The translations under genes and the position numbers were made by a program. Of a DNA stretch of 64,000 nt, positions 57,793-64,000 are shown piece after piece. How positions within the stretch are numbered: the first letter of the stretch is position 1; every line of letters begins with the position of its first letter. Location of the stretch: contig NZ_WOXS01000002.1 of NCBI RefSeq assembly GCF_009852415.1, positions 6,674,001-6,738,000 on the forward strand, read 5' to 3'. The notes under the pieces are model-generated. The model made no database searches, was not told the origin of the DNA, and saw only the letters and a list, made by a program, of their open reading frames with translations. The stretch is from Streptomyces sp. Tu 3180 (GTDB lineage: Bacteria; Actinomycetota; Actinomycetes; Streptomycetales; Streptomycetaceae).

Positions 57793-58187
57793 GGTGTTTC
57801 CCGGTGGTTGACGCCAACGGTGCCAACCGGACGCTGGAGCGGGCCGGGCGGGAAACAGGGTCCTGGGCCCGAGGGACGGCACGGCGTGGCGAAGCCGAAG
57901 AAGGAGAAGCGGGCGACGGCCCGGAGCGGGGAGGCGCCCGTGACGGCGCGGCGCGGCGGAGAGCCGCGGGAGGGGGCGGTGCCGCCGCGGGCGGCACGGC
58001 CGGCCCCGGAGATGCTCACGGGGCCCGGGGGCGCGGAGGTACGGGAGACTCCACCGGGGCGGCCGGAAGCCGCGCCGGCCCGGTCACCCGGCCGTGGCGG
58101 CCGGGCCCGGTCGTGCGGCCCGGCCGCCGTGCGGCGGCCGGGCGGAGCGGGGAGGGCCGGGCGCGCCGGCCCCCCGCGCGGGGCTGC
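57793..58187. other. GC-rich intergenic region with hairpin
   Basis: No gene that I trust. A plus-strand reading from about 57887 begins with a Lys-rich stretch but has no family features and lies in extremely GC-rich DNA. A strong hairpin, GGCGGCCGGGC/GCCCGGCCGCC, is at 58096-58106 and 58118-58128, a likely terminator for the SDR gene on the minus strand. Confidence 0.5.
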
Positions 58188-58994
58188 TCAGAGCTCCTTG
58201 AGGAGCCCGCCGTCCACGACGAACTCGGCGCCGGTGGTGCTGCCGGAGCGCGGCGACGCGAGCAGCACGACCGCGTCGGCCACCTCCTGCGGCTCGACGA
58301 AGCGGCCCGTGGCCAGGTTCAGCATCTCCGGGACCACGCTGTTGATGACGCTGTCCTTGTCGGTGCCGGCCTGCGAGGCGATCATGTCGGCGACGCCGCC
58401 CTCGTCCGTCCACCACGGGGTGCGCACGACACCGGGGGAGACCGTGTTCACGCGGATGCCCTGCGGGGCGAACTCGCCCGAGAGCACCTTGGTGATGTTG
58501 CTCAGGGCGGCCTTCGCGGCGCCGTAGTCGACGTTGATCGGCGAGGGCTGGCGGGCGTTGCCGGAGGAGATGTTCACGATCGAGCCGCCGCCGCGCTCCA
58601 GCAGGTGCGGAATCGCGGCGCGGATGGCGCGCACGGCCGAGAACAGGTTGAACTCGAACATGGCCCGCCACTCCTCGTCGGAGGCGTGCAGGAACGAGCC
58701 GCGCGGCAGGGTCACACCGGGCGGCGGGCCGCCGGCGTTGTTCACGAGGATGTCGAGCCCGCCGAACTGCTCCACGGCGCGGGACACGACCTGCGCGGGC
58801 GCGTCCTCGTCCATGAAGTCGGCAGGGACGTGCACGAGGTTCGGGCCGGCCAGCGCGTCCAGCTCCGGGGTGCTCTTGCGCGACGTGGCCACGACCTTGG
58901 CGCCCTCTTCGAGGAGCGTGCGGACGATGGCCAGGCCGATGCCCTTGGAGGCGCCGGTCACAACGGCGACGCGGCCGGAAAGCTGCAGATCCAT
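58188..58994 (-). CDS. SDR oxidoreductase, pathway-associated
   Basis: A 268-residue classical short-chain dehydrogenase. VAVVTGASKGIGLA (about residue 9) binds NAD(P); DILVNNAGGPPPG (about 80), IVNISSGNARQP (catalytic Ser, about 140) and VDYGAAKAAL (Tyr-x3-Lys, about 155) are all intact, as is the VSPGVVRTPWW loop. Strand and position suggest co-transcription with the cupin gene upstream (126-base gap). It may reduce a ketone of the product or oxidise an alcohol; both are possible for the family. Confidence 0.88.
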   Translation of the reverse strand: MDLQLSGRVAVVTGASKGIGLAIVRTLLEEGAKVVATSRKSTPELDALAGPNLVHVPADFMDEDAPAQVVSRAVEQFGGLDILVNNAGGPPPGVTLPRGSFLHASDEEWRAMFEFNLFSAVRAIRAAIPHLLERGGGSIVNISSGNARQPSPINVDYGAAKAALSNITKVLSGEFAPQGIRVNTVSPGVVRTPWWTDEGGVADMIASQAGTDKDSVINSVVPEMLNLATGRFVEPQEVADAVVLLASPRSGSTTGAEFVVDGGLLKEL

Positions 58995-59120
58995 GGGGTT
59001 CCTTCTCGATGGTCGGCCCCGCCCCGCGGGAGGGGGAGGAGCGCAGTGCGATGTGCTCTCAGCAAGGGGAACACCGCCGGGCGCGAAGGTGTTGCAGGCG
59101 ATGTCCCCGGGGCCGCGGCG

Positions 59121-59747
59121 TCAGCGGTGCCAGCGCATGACCTCCTCCGGGAGCTCCTCCAGCTCCGCGATCTCGGACGGCTTGCGGTCCATGTACTCGG
59201 GGTCGCAGCCCTTGTGTCCCAGCAGCCGGGCGATCGGGGCGAGCACGGTGAACAGGGCGCGCTGCAGCGCCCACGGGGGCGAGGTGAACCGCACGACGTC
59301 ACCGAACTCCAGCGTGGTCACCGCCTGCTGGAGCAGCTTGGGCATGCCCTCGGGCGTGGTCTTGCCGTCCTGCGCGAGACCGAAGAGCTGACGCAGCACC
59401 AGCTGCTCGAAGCGGTCGCTGTTCTTGCGCACCTCGCATATGTGGAAGGCCTGCTCGCCGCTGCAGTTCCACCAGCGGTGCCTGATGCCCGGCTGGATGA
59501 GCACGCTCTGCCCGGGCTTGTCGAGGGTCACCTGGCGCCCGCCGATCAGGAAGGCGACCTTGCCGCGCACCAGCGTGAAGCGCTCCTCGCTCACCGGGTG
59601 CAGATGCTCGCCCGACACCGCTCCGCCGGGCTCGGAGTACACGTCCATCACGGTGCGCTCCCCGCCCGTGTGCGAGGACGGCGTCCTGATCACCACCCGC
59701 TCCCTGCACCGCGGGTTCTCGTACACCTCACCGACGCTGACCGTCAC
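59121..59747 (-). CDS. Cupin-domain protein
   Basis: A 208-residue protein with one conserved beta-barrel cupin. Motif 1 is GEHLHPVSEERFTLVRG (about residues 46-62; His, His and Glu as metal ligands) and motif 2 is PGIRHRWWN (His, about 88). The C-terminal ~100 residues are helical (LLGHKGCDPEYMDRKPSEIA) and resemble tailoring cupins from polyketide clusters that act as cyclases, isomerases or oxygenases. It is divergent from the FAD-linked oxidase across a long inverted repeat. Confidence 0.8.
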   Translation of the reverse strand: MTVSVGEVYENPRCRERVVIRTPSSHTGGERTVMDVYSEPGGAVSGEHLHPVSEERFTLVRGKVAFLIGGRQVTLDKPGQSVLIQPGIRHRWWNCSGEQAFHICEVRKNSDRFEQLVLRQLFGLAQDGKTTPEGMPKLLQQAVTTLEFGDVVRFTSPPWALQRALFTVLAPIARLLGHKGCDPEYMDRKPSEIAELEELPEEVMRWHR

Positions 59748-59816
59748 CGGCCGCCTCCTTCCGCCATGGTGAATTCAGCCTGGATTTCGATGGTGGCGAT
59801 CGTTGGCCGGTCCGAC

Positions 59817-59881
59817 ACTCCCCATCTTGCGGTCGTATCCCAGAAGGCGCCGTTCCGGGATTCGACCGCAAGATCCGGAGT
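59817..59881. promoter_or_regulatory. Long inverted repeat in the cupin / FAD-oxidase divergent promoter
   Basis: Arms 59817-59841 and 59857-59881 (25 bases each) match in 22 of 25 pairs around a 15-base loop. The core TTGCGGTCG/CGACCGCAA is exact. It lies between the two divergent starts (59747 and 59969) and is either a regulator site or a transcript hairpin. Confidence 0.65.
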
Positions 59882-59968
59882 GTTTCCGCCATGGCTCATT
59901 CGTACTGTCGCGGCGCAGGAAAGCGCGTGAAGACGTGCGGAGAGAATGGCGAGAACGGGAGACGCAAG

Positions 59969-61642
59969 GTGCACAGCAAGAACGGGATAGCCCGCAGACG
60001 GTTTTTCACCACGGCCGCGGCGCTGGGCGGCACGGCCGCCCTCGGCAGCGCCCTCGGCCCGGAGGCGGCGGCCGCCGCGGGGGAGGCCGCGACCACCGGA
60101 TTCGGTCCGGTCACCGTGACGTCGGCGGACGCGCAGTACGGGGAGCTCGTGCACGGCGTGAACCGCCGTTACGTCGGCAGCCCCGAGGCGGTCCACCTCG
60201 TGGACGAGGTCTCTCAGGTGGCGGGTGTGGTCCAGGCGGCCGTCACCGCCGGGAAGCGGCTGACCGTGCGCTCCGGCGGCCACTGCCTGGAGGACTTCGT
60301 CTTCAACCCCGAGGTCCAGGTGGTCCTCGACCTGTCGCAGCTCAACAGGGTGTACTACGACGCGGGGCGGCGCGCCTTCGCCGTCGAGACGGGCGCCCAG
60401 CTCCTGGACGTCTACAACCTGCTGTACCAGGTGTACGGCGTCACCGTGCCCGGCGGGATCTGCTACTCCGTCGCGGCCGGCGGCCACGTCAGCGGCGGCG
60501 GCTGGGGCCTGCTGTGCCGCCAGCTCGGCCTGATCATCGACTACCTGTACGCCGTCGAGGTGGTCGTGGTCGGCGCCGACGGCAAGGTGCGCACGGTCGT
60601 CGCGACCAGTGACAAGGACGACCCCAACCGGGAACTGTGGTGGGCCCACGCGGGCGGAGGGGGCGGCAACTTCGGCGTCGTCACGCGCTACTGGTTCCGC
60701 ACGCCCGGCGCCACCGGCACCGACCCGAAGAAGCTGCTGCCCAAGCCGCCCCGTGAGGTGTACCTGTCGGCGCTGTCCTGGCCGTGGGAGAGCATGACCG
60801 AGGAGAGGTTCTCGCGGCTGGTGCAGAACTACGCGCGCTGGTTCACCGCGCACAGCGCACCGGGCGCCCCCGAACTCGCCCTGGCCAGCTTCCTCGTCCT
60901 GACCCACAGGTCCAGCGGCCAGATCGCCATGGTCACCCAGGTCGACGCCACCGTGCCCGGCGCCCGCCGGCTGCTCGACGACTACCTCGCCGCGATCGGC
61001 GAGGGCGTCGACGTCCGGACGGGGGCGGTCACCCGCCAGTTCGGCGAGTTCGGTCCGATGGCCGAGTACGCCGAGCCCCGCAGACTGCCGTGGCTGGAGG
61101 CCACCCGCTACCTCGGCACCACCAACACCAACCTCACCGACCCCACCTTCCGGCAGGAGTACAAGTCCTCCTACATGCGGGCGGCCTTCCCCGCCCGCCA
61201 GCTGGCCGCCCTGTACAAACACCTCACGCGCACCGACGTCACCCTGCCCGGCGCCTCGATCACCCTCAGCTCGTACGGCGGCGAGGTCAACCGGGTCGCC
61301 CCGGAGGCCACCGGTTATCCGCACCGCGAGTCGTTCTTCAAGATGATGTGGATGTCCCTGTGGAACGACGAGGCCGAGGACTCCGCCTACATCGCCTGGA
61401 ACCGGGAGTGCTACGCGGAGGTCTACGCCGACACCGGTGGTGTGCCCGTCCCCAACGGCGTCACTGACGGCTGCTACGTCAACTACCCGGACAACGACCT
61501 GAACGACCCGAAGTACAACACCTCGTCGACGCCGTGGCACGCGCTGTACTACAAGGACAACTACCCGCGCCTGCAGCGCGTGAAGAAGAAGTACGACCCG
61601 AAGGACTTCTTCCGCCACGCCCAGTCCGTCCGCCTGCCCTGA
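59969..61642 (+). CDS. Exported FAD-linked oxidase with bicovalent flavin (AknOx/BBE-like)
   Basis: A 557-residue oxidase of the berberine-bridge family. The GTG at 59969 follows GGGAG by seven bases; an ATG at 59891 is the alternative. A twin-arginine signal (ARRRFFTTAAALGG) predicts export. RSGGHCLEDF (His for the 8-alpha FAD bond, about residue 100) and GGICYSVAAGGH (Cys for the 6-S bond, about 162) show bicovalent flavinylation, as in aclacinomycin oxidoreductase. GHVSGGGWGLLCRQLG and a C-terminal YYKDNYPRLQRVKKKYDP follow. It would oxidise an alcohol, sugar or phenolic product late in the pathway outside the cytoplasm. Confidence 0.88.
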   Translation: MHSKNGIARRRFFTTAAALGGTAALGSALGPEAAAAAGEAATTGFGPVTVTSADAQYGELVHGVNRRYVGSPEAVHLVDEVSQVAGVVQAAVTAGKRLTVRSGGHCLEDFVFNPEVQVVLDLSQLNRVYYDAGRRAFAVETGAQLLDVYNLLYQVYGVTVPGGICYSVAAGGHVSGGGWGLLCRQLGLIIDYLYAVEVVVVGADGKVRTVVATSDKDDPNRELWWAHAGGGGGNFGVVTRYWFRTPGATGTDPKKLLPKPPREVYLSALSWPWESMTEERFSRLVQNYARWFTAHSAPGAPELALASFLVLTHRSSGQIAMVTQVDATVPGARRLLDDYLAAIGEGVDVRTGAVTRQFGEFGPMAEYAEPRRLPWLEATRYLGTTNTNLTDPTFRQEYKSSYMRAAFPARQLAALYKHLTRTDVTLPGASITLSSYGGEVNRVAPEATGYPHRESFFKMMWMSLWNDEAEDSAYIAWNRECYAEVYADTGGVPVPNGVTDGCYVNYPDNDLNDPKYNTSSTPWHALYYKDNYPRLQRVKKKYDPKDFFRHAQSVRLP

Positions 61643-61648
61643 CGCGCG

Positions 61649-61683
61649 CGAAGGCCGCCCCGGACTTCCCGGGGCGGCCTTCG
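61649..61683. terminator. Bidirectional terminator
   Basis: CGAAGGCCGCCCCGG and CCGGGGCGGCCTTCG are perfect 15-base arms with a 5-base loop, between convergent oxidase and O-methyltransferase genes. Confidence 0.85.
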
Positions 61684-61703
61684 CCCGTACGGCGGCGCGG
61701 ACC

Positions 61704-62366
61704 TCAGCGCTTGACGGCGAACGTCAGCCCGTCCGCGTAGGGGATCAGGCTCAGCTCCACCCGGTCGTCGTGGTGCAGCCGCGGGTTGAAGGCGCGCAGC
61801 GCCTGCGTCTCGGAGTCCTGGGCGGACTCGTCGAGCAGGGCGCCGTGCCACAGCACGTTGTCGACGACGACCAGGCCGCCGGGACGCAGCAGCTGGAGCG
61901 CGTACTCGTAGTACGCCGTGTAGTTCTCCTTGTCGGCGTCGATGAAGACGAAGTCGAACGTGCCGGCGGCGTCCTCCTCCTTGAGCAGGCGCTCGAGCGA
62001 GGCGCGGGCGTCGCCGATGCGCAGGTCGACCTTGTCGGCCACGCCGGCCCGCTTGCAGTAGTCGAGCGCCATGGCGCCCCACTCCTCGTTGATGTCCAGC
62101 CCCACCACCCGGCCGTCGTCGGGCAGCGCGAGCGCGGTCGACAGCAGGCTGTAGCCGGTGAACACGCCGACCTCGAGGGCACGCCGGGCCCCGGTGGCCT
62201 TCAGCAGGGTCCGCATGAACTGGCCCTGCTCCGGTGAGATCTGCATCAGGTGCAGCGGGAGCCGCGAGGTCTCCTTGCGCAGCTCGCGCAGCAGGTCGGG
62301 CTCGCGCAGCGAGACATCGGCGACGTAGTCCTGGAGTGCGTCGGTCAACTCGACCTGGAGTCTCAT
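61704..62366 (-). CDS. Caffeoyl-CoA-type O-methyltransferase
   Basis: A 220-residue metal-dependent methyltransferase (PF01596 type). The ATG at 62366 follows GAGG. RALEVGVFTGYSLLSTALAL (about residue 60) is the SAM loop; VFIDADKENYTAYYEYAL (about 138) and VVVDNVLWHGALLD (about 165) contain the Asp and Asn/Asp residues that bind the metal. Enzymes of this class methylate catechols, so it pairs well with the aromatic hydroxylases of the region (HpaB-type and class A flavoenzyme). It is divergent from the flavin reductase gene. Confidence 0.9.
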   Translation of the reverse strand: MRLQVELTDALQDYVADVSLREPDLLRELRKETSRLPLHLMQISPEQGQFMRTLLKATGARRALEVGVFTGYSLLSTALALPDDGRVVGLDINEEWGAMALDYCKRAGVADKVDLRIGDARASLERLLKEEDAAGTFDFVFIDADKENYTAYYEYALQLLRPGGLVVVDNVLWHGALLDESAQDSETQALRAFNPRLHHDDRVELSLIPYADGLTFAVKR

Positions 62367-62534
62367 GGTGGCCACCTCGTGTCGGGTACTCGAATCCGAG
62401 AAGGAATTACAGGCGTCCGCGCTCACCGGTGTCAATCACTTCCGCTCTCCTGGATATTGCGCAGAAATACGCGCCGATCTTCTCGACCGATCCTTCAGCG
62501 GCGGTTGGCACCATGGCCGTGAGAAAGTGCCGAA

Positions 62535-62559
62535 TTCGAGGGCTCGTATTTTTCGAGGG
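62535..62559 (+). promoter_or_regulatory. TTCGAGGG direct repeat ahead of the flavin reductase gene
   Basis: TTCGAGGG occurs at 62535-62542 and 62552-62559, 17 bases apart, the second copy overlapping the ribosome site. TCGAG cores are reminiscent of SARP boxes, but the spacing is not 11 or 22. Confidence 0.3.
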
Positions 62560-62565
62560 GTACCG

Positions 62566-63132
62566 ATGGGCGACAGAGAACGCCGTTTTCGTGACTGCCT
62601 CGGCCGGTTCGCCACGGGTGTCACCGTGGTCACCGTCGAGCACGAGCACGGCGTCCACGGCGCCACGGTGGGCTCGTTCACCTCCGTCTCCCTCGAACCC
62701 CCGCTCGTCATGGTGTCCCTGGACCGCCGCAGCCGGATGTGCGGCCTGCTCACGGGCGCGCCGTCGTTCGGCGTGGACATCCTCGCCGCGCACCAGCGTG
62801 ACCTGGCCCTGCACTTCGCGGGCCGGCCGCTGCCCGCGGACACCCCCGTGTCCTGGGAGCCCGACGCGGCGACCCCGAGCCTGACCGGTTGCGCCGCCCA
62901 CCTCGACTGCGTGCCCTGGGCCGCGTACGACGGCGGCGACCACGTGCTGCACGTCGGCCGGGTGCGGGACTTCACCACGCGGGACGCGGAGCCGCTGGTC
63001 TTCCACGGCGGGGCCTTCCGGGTCCTGGACACCGCTCCCGGCCACCACGCGTGGACCGGGACGCTCGACGGACCGGCGGACGGCGCGTGGTCGCCGGGAG
63101 CCGCGGCGCTTTACTCCCCGCTGGGTCACTGA
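62566..63132 (+). CDS. Flavin reductase (HpaC-like)
   Basis: A 188-residue NAD(P)H:flavin oxidoreductase that supplies reduced FAD to a two-component hydroxylase. RDCLGRFATGVTVVTVEH (about residue 8), VGSFTSVSLEPPLVMVSLDR (about 38) and PSFGVDILAAHQRDLALHFAG (about 68) are the family segments. GAGGGG precedes the ATG. The HpaB-type hydroxylase gene begins 26 bases after its stop, which makes the pair a complete two-component monooxygenase. Confidence 0.92.
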   Translation: MGDRERRFRDCLGRFATGVTVVTVEHEHGVHGATVGSFTSVSLEPPLVMVSLDRRSRMCGLLTGAPSFGVDILAAHQRDLALHFAGRPLPADTPVSWEPDAATPSLTGCAAHLDCVPWAAYDGGDHVLHVGRVRDFTTRDAEPLVFHGGAFRVLDTAPGHHAWTGTLDGPADGAWSPGAAALYSPLGH

Positions 63133-63158
63133 CCGTCACGACCGGACAAGGACACACC

Positions 63159-64000
63159 ATGACGCTGCAGCAGGGCGAGGCCCCCGCCTCCGCACCGGCT
63201 CCCCGCACCACCCGCCCCCTGACCGGCGACGAGTACCTGGAGAGCCTGCGCGACGACCGCGAGGTCTACATCTACGGCGAGCGCGTCGACGACGTCACCA
63301 GGCACCCGGCGTTCGCCAACTCGGCCCGCATGACGGCGCGCCTGTACGACGCCCTGCACGATCCGGCCCGCCGCGAGGTGCTGACCACCCGCACCGACAC
63401 CGGGAGCGACGGCTACACCCACAAGTTCTTCCGCACTCCGCGCAGCGTCCAGGACGTCGTCGAGGACCGCGAGGCGATCGCCGAGTGGGCCCGGCTCACC
63501 TACGGCTGGATGGGCCGCAGCCCGGACTACAAGGCCGCCTTCCTCGGCACGCTCGGCGCCAACTCCGCCTACTACGCGCCGTTCGAGGACAACGCGCGTC
63601 GCTGGTACCGCGAGTCCCAGGAGAAGGTGCTGTTCTGGAACCACGCGATCATCCACCCGCCGGTCGACCGGCACCGGCCGTCCGAAGAGGTCAAGGACGT
63701 CTTCGTGCACGTGGAGAAGGAGACCGACGCCGGCCTCGTGGTCAGCGGCGCCAAGGTCGTGGCCACCGGCTCGGCCATCACGCACTACAACTTCATCTCG
63801 CACTACGGACTGCCCCTGAAGGAGAAGGAGTTCGCGCTCGTCGCGACCATCCCGATGGGCGCGCCCGGCCTGAAGCTGATCTGCCGGCCCTCCTACGCCG
63901 CGACGGCCGCCGTCATGGGCAGCCCCTTCGACTACCCGCTCTCCTCGCGCCTGGACGAGAACGACACCATCTTCGTCCTCGACAAGGTGCTCATCCCCTG
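63159..64000 (+). CDS. HpaB-type 4-hydroxyphenylacetate 3-hydroxylase family protein, 3' truncated
   Basis: The first 280 residues of a reduced-flavin-dependent hydroxylase; the gene runs off the window (family length is about 480-520). RPLTGDEYLESLRDDREVYI opens the domain; YTHKFFRTPRSVQDVVEDRE, WMGRSPDYKAAFLGTL (about residue 115) and NHAIIHPPVDRHRP are hallmark N-terminal parts, and GAKVVATGSAITHYNFISHY leads into the flavin-binding barrel. Such enzymes hydroxylate phenols ortho to the hydroxyl and occur in aromatic and enediyne pathways. It uses FADH2 from the adjacent reductase. Confidence 0.9.
   Translation, partial: MTLQQGEAPASAPAPRTTRPLTGDEYLESLRDDREVYIYGERVDDVTRHPAFANSARMTARLYDALHDPARREVLTTRTDTGSDGYTHKFFRTPRSVQDVVEDREAIAEWARLTYGWMGRSPDYKAAFLGTLGANSAYYAPFEDNARRWYRESQEKVLFWNHAIIHPPVDRHRPSEEVKDVFVHVEKETDAGLVVSGAKVVATGSAITHYNFISHYGLPLKEKEFALVATIPMGAPGLKLICRPSYAATAAVMGSPFDYPLSSRLDENDTIFVLDKVLIP

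Noticed and set aside
57887..58527. Plus-strand reading beginning with a Lys-rich segment
   Set aside because: No family match, runs into the antisense of the SDR gene, and lies in extremely GC-rich DNA.
59759..59894. TTCCGCCATGG repeated at 59759 and 59884 as a possible attachment or target duplication
   Set aside because: Only 11 bases, with no integrase or transposase gene nearby and no clear boundary change; probably chance.

Overview
The window reads as chromosomal DNA of a Streptomyces or a close actinomycete relative. By eye it is extremely G+C rich, many genes start with GTG, and it carries an AfsA-type gamma-butyrolactone synthase, two butyrolactone-receptor-type TetR proteins, two SARP regulators, several ECF sigma factors, IucA/IucC siderophore synthetases, a type IB topoisomerase and a likely DasR operator. 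No rRNA, tRNA, CRISPR array, insertion sequence or phage gene was recognised.

Bases 1-21627 hold ordinary and accessory functions: the tail of a purine deaminase with a uracil/xanthine permease; two secreted peptidoglycan hydrolases; an MFS exporter with a divergent HxlR regulator; a thioesterase; a multicopper oxidase; an accessory methionine aminopeptidase facing an XRE regulator; an alanine-type aminotransferase facing an HxlR regulator; divergent siderophore synthetases; topoisomerase IB; and a decayed sugar locus (frameshifted LacI regulator and GH2 beta-galactosidase remnant) near an intact GH43 gene. Bases 21955-26606 encode two large secreted carbohydrate-active proteins sharing an apparently identical 380-bp CBM13 segment. 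Bases 26735-29513 look like a stress group (HU-like protein, DUF2945, DUF3140, Dps). Bases 29028-36429 hold an ECF sigma factor with a DUF4397 protein and class F sortase, divergent from a MerR/B12-domain regulator in an arrangement resembling the light-response litR/litS divergon, then a second ECF sigma gene behind a His-rich membrane protein.

From about 36.5 kb to the right edge the window appears to be one side of a natural-product cluster. It opens with butyrolactone control (two receptors, AfsA, two SDR enzymes, two operator regions resembling ARE sites). Next, on the minus strand, is a tightly coupled operon: SARP, ECF sigma, MGMT-Ada fusion, Ogt and 2OG-Fe(II) oxygenase, i.e. an alkylation-repair set led by an antibiotic-type activator with a TTA (bldA) codon. 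It is followed upstream by AMP-ligase, O-methyltransferase, FAD N-oxygenase, lyase, metK and PfkB kinase, all on the minus strand. The oxygenase and lyase overlap by 4 bp and resemble the CreE/CreD nitrous-acid pair; the AMP-ligase is a candidate CreM-type diazotase. The right end has an aromatic FAD hydroxylase, a second SARP, an MFS exporter, SDR, cupin, bicovalent-FAD oxidase, second O-methyltransferase, flavin reductase and the start of an HpaB-type hydroxylase.

The main hypothesis is a butyrolactone- and bldA-controlled pathway to a diazo or other N-N (or N-oxidised) aromatic metabolite, with SAM supply and a dedicated DNA-alkylation repair operon serving as self-protection. No scaffold gene (PKS, NRPS or aminohydroxybenzoate synthase) is visible, so the product class is inferred; the cluster continues past base 64000. 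Three genes need a single-base correction to restore their frames, so either base-calling errors or real pseudogenes must be considered.
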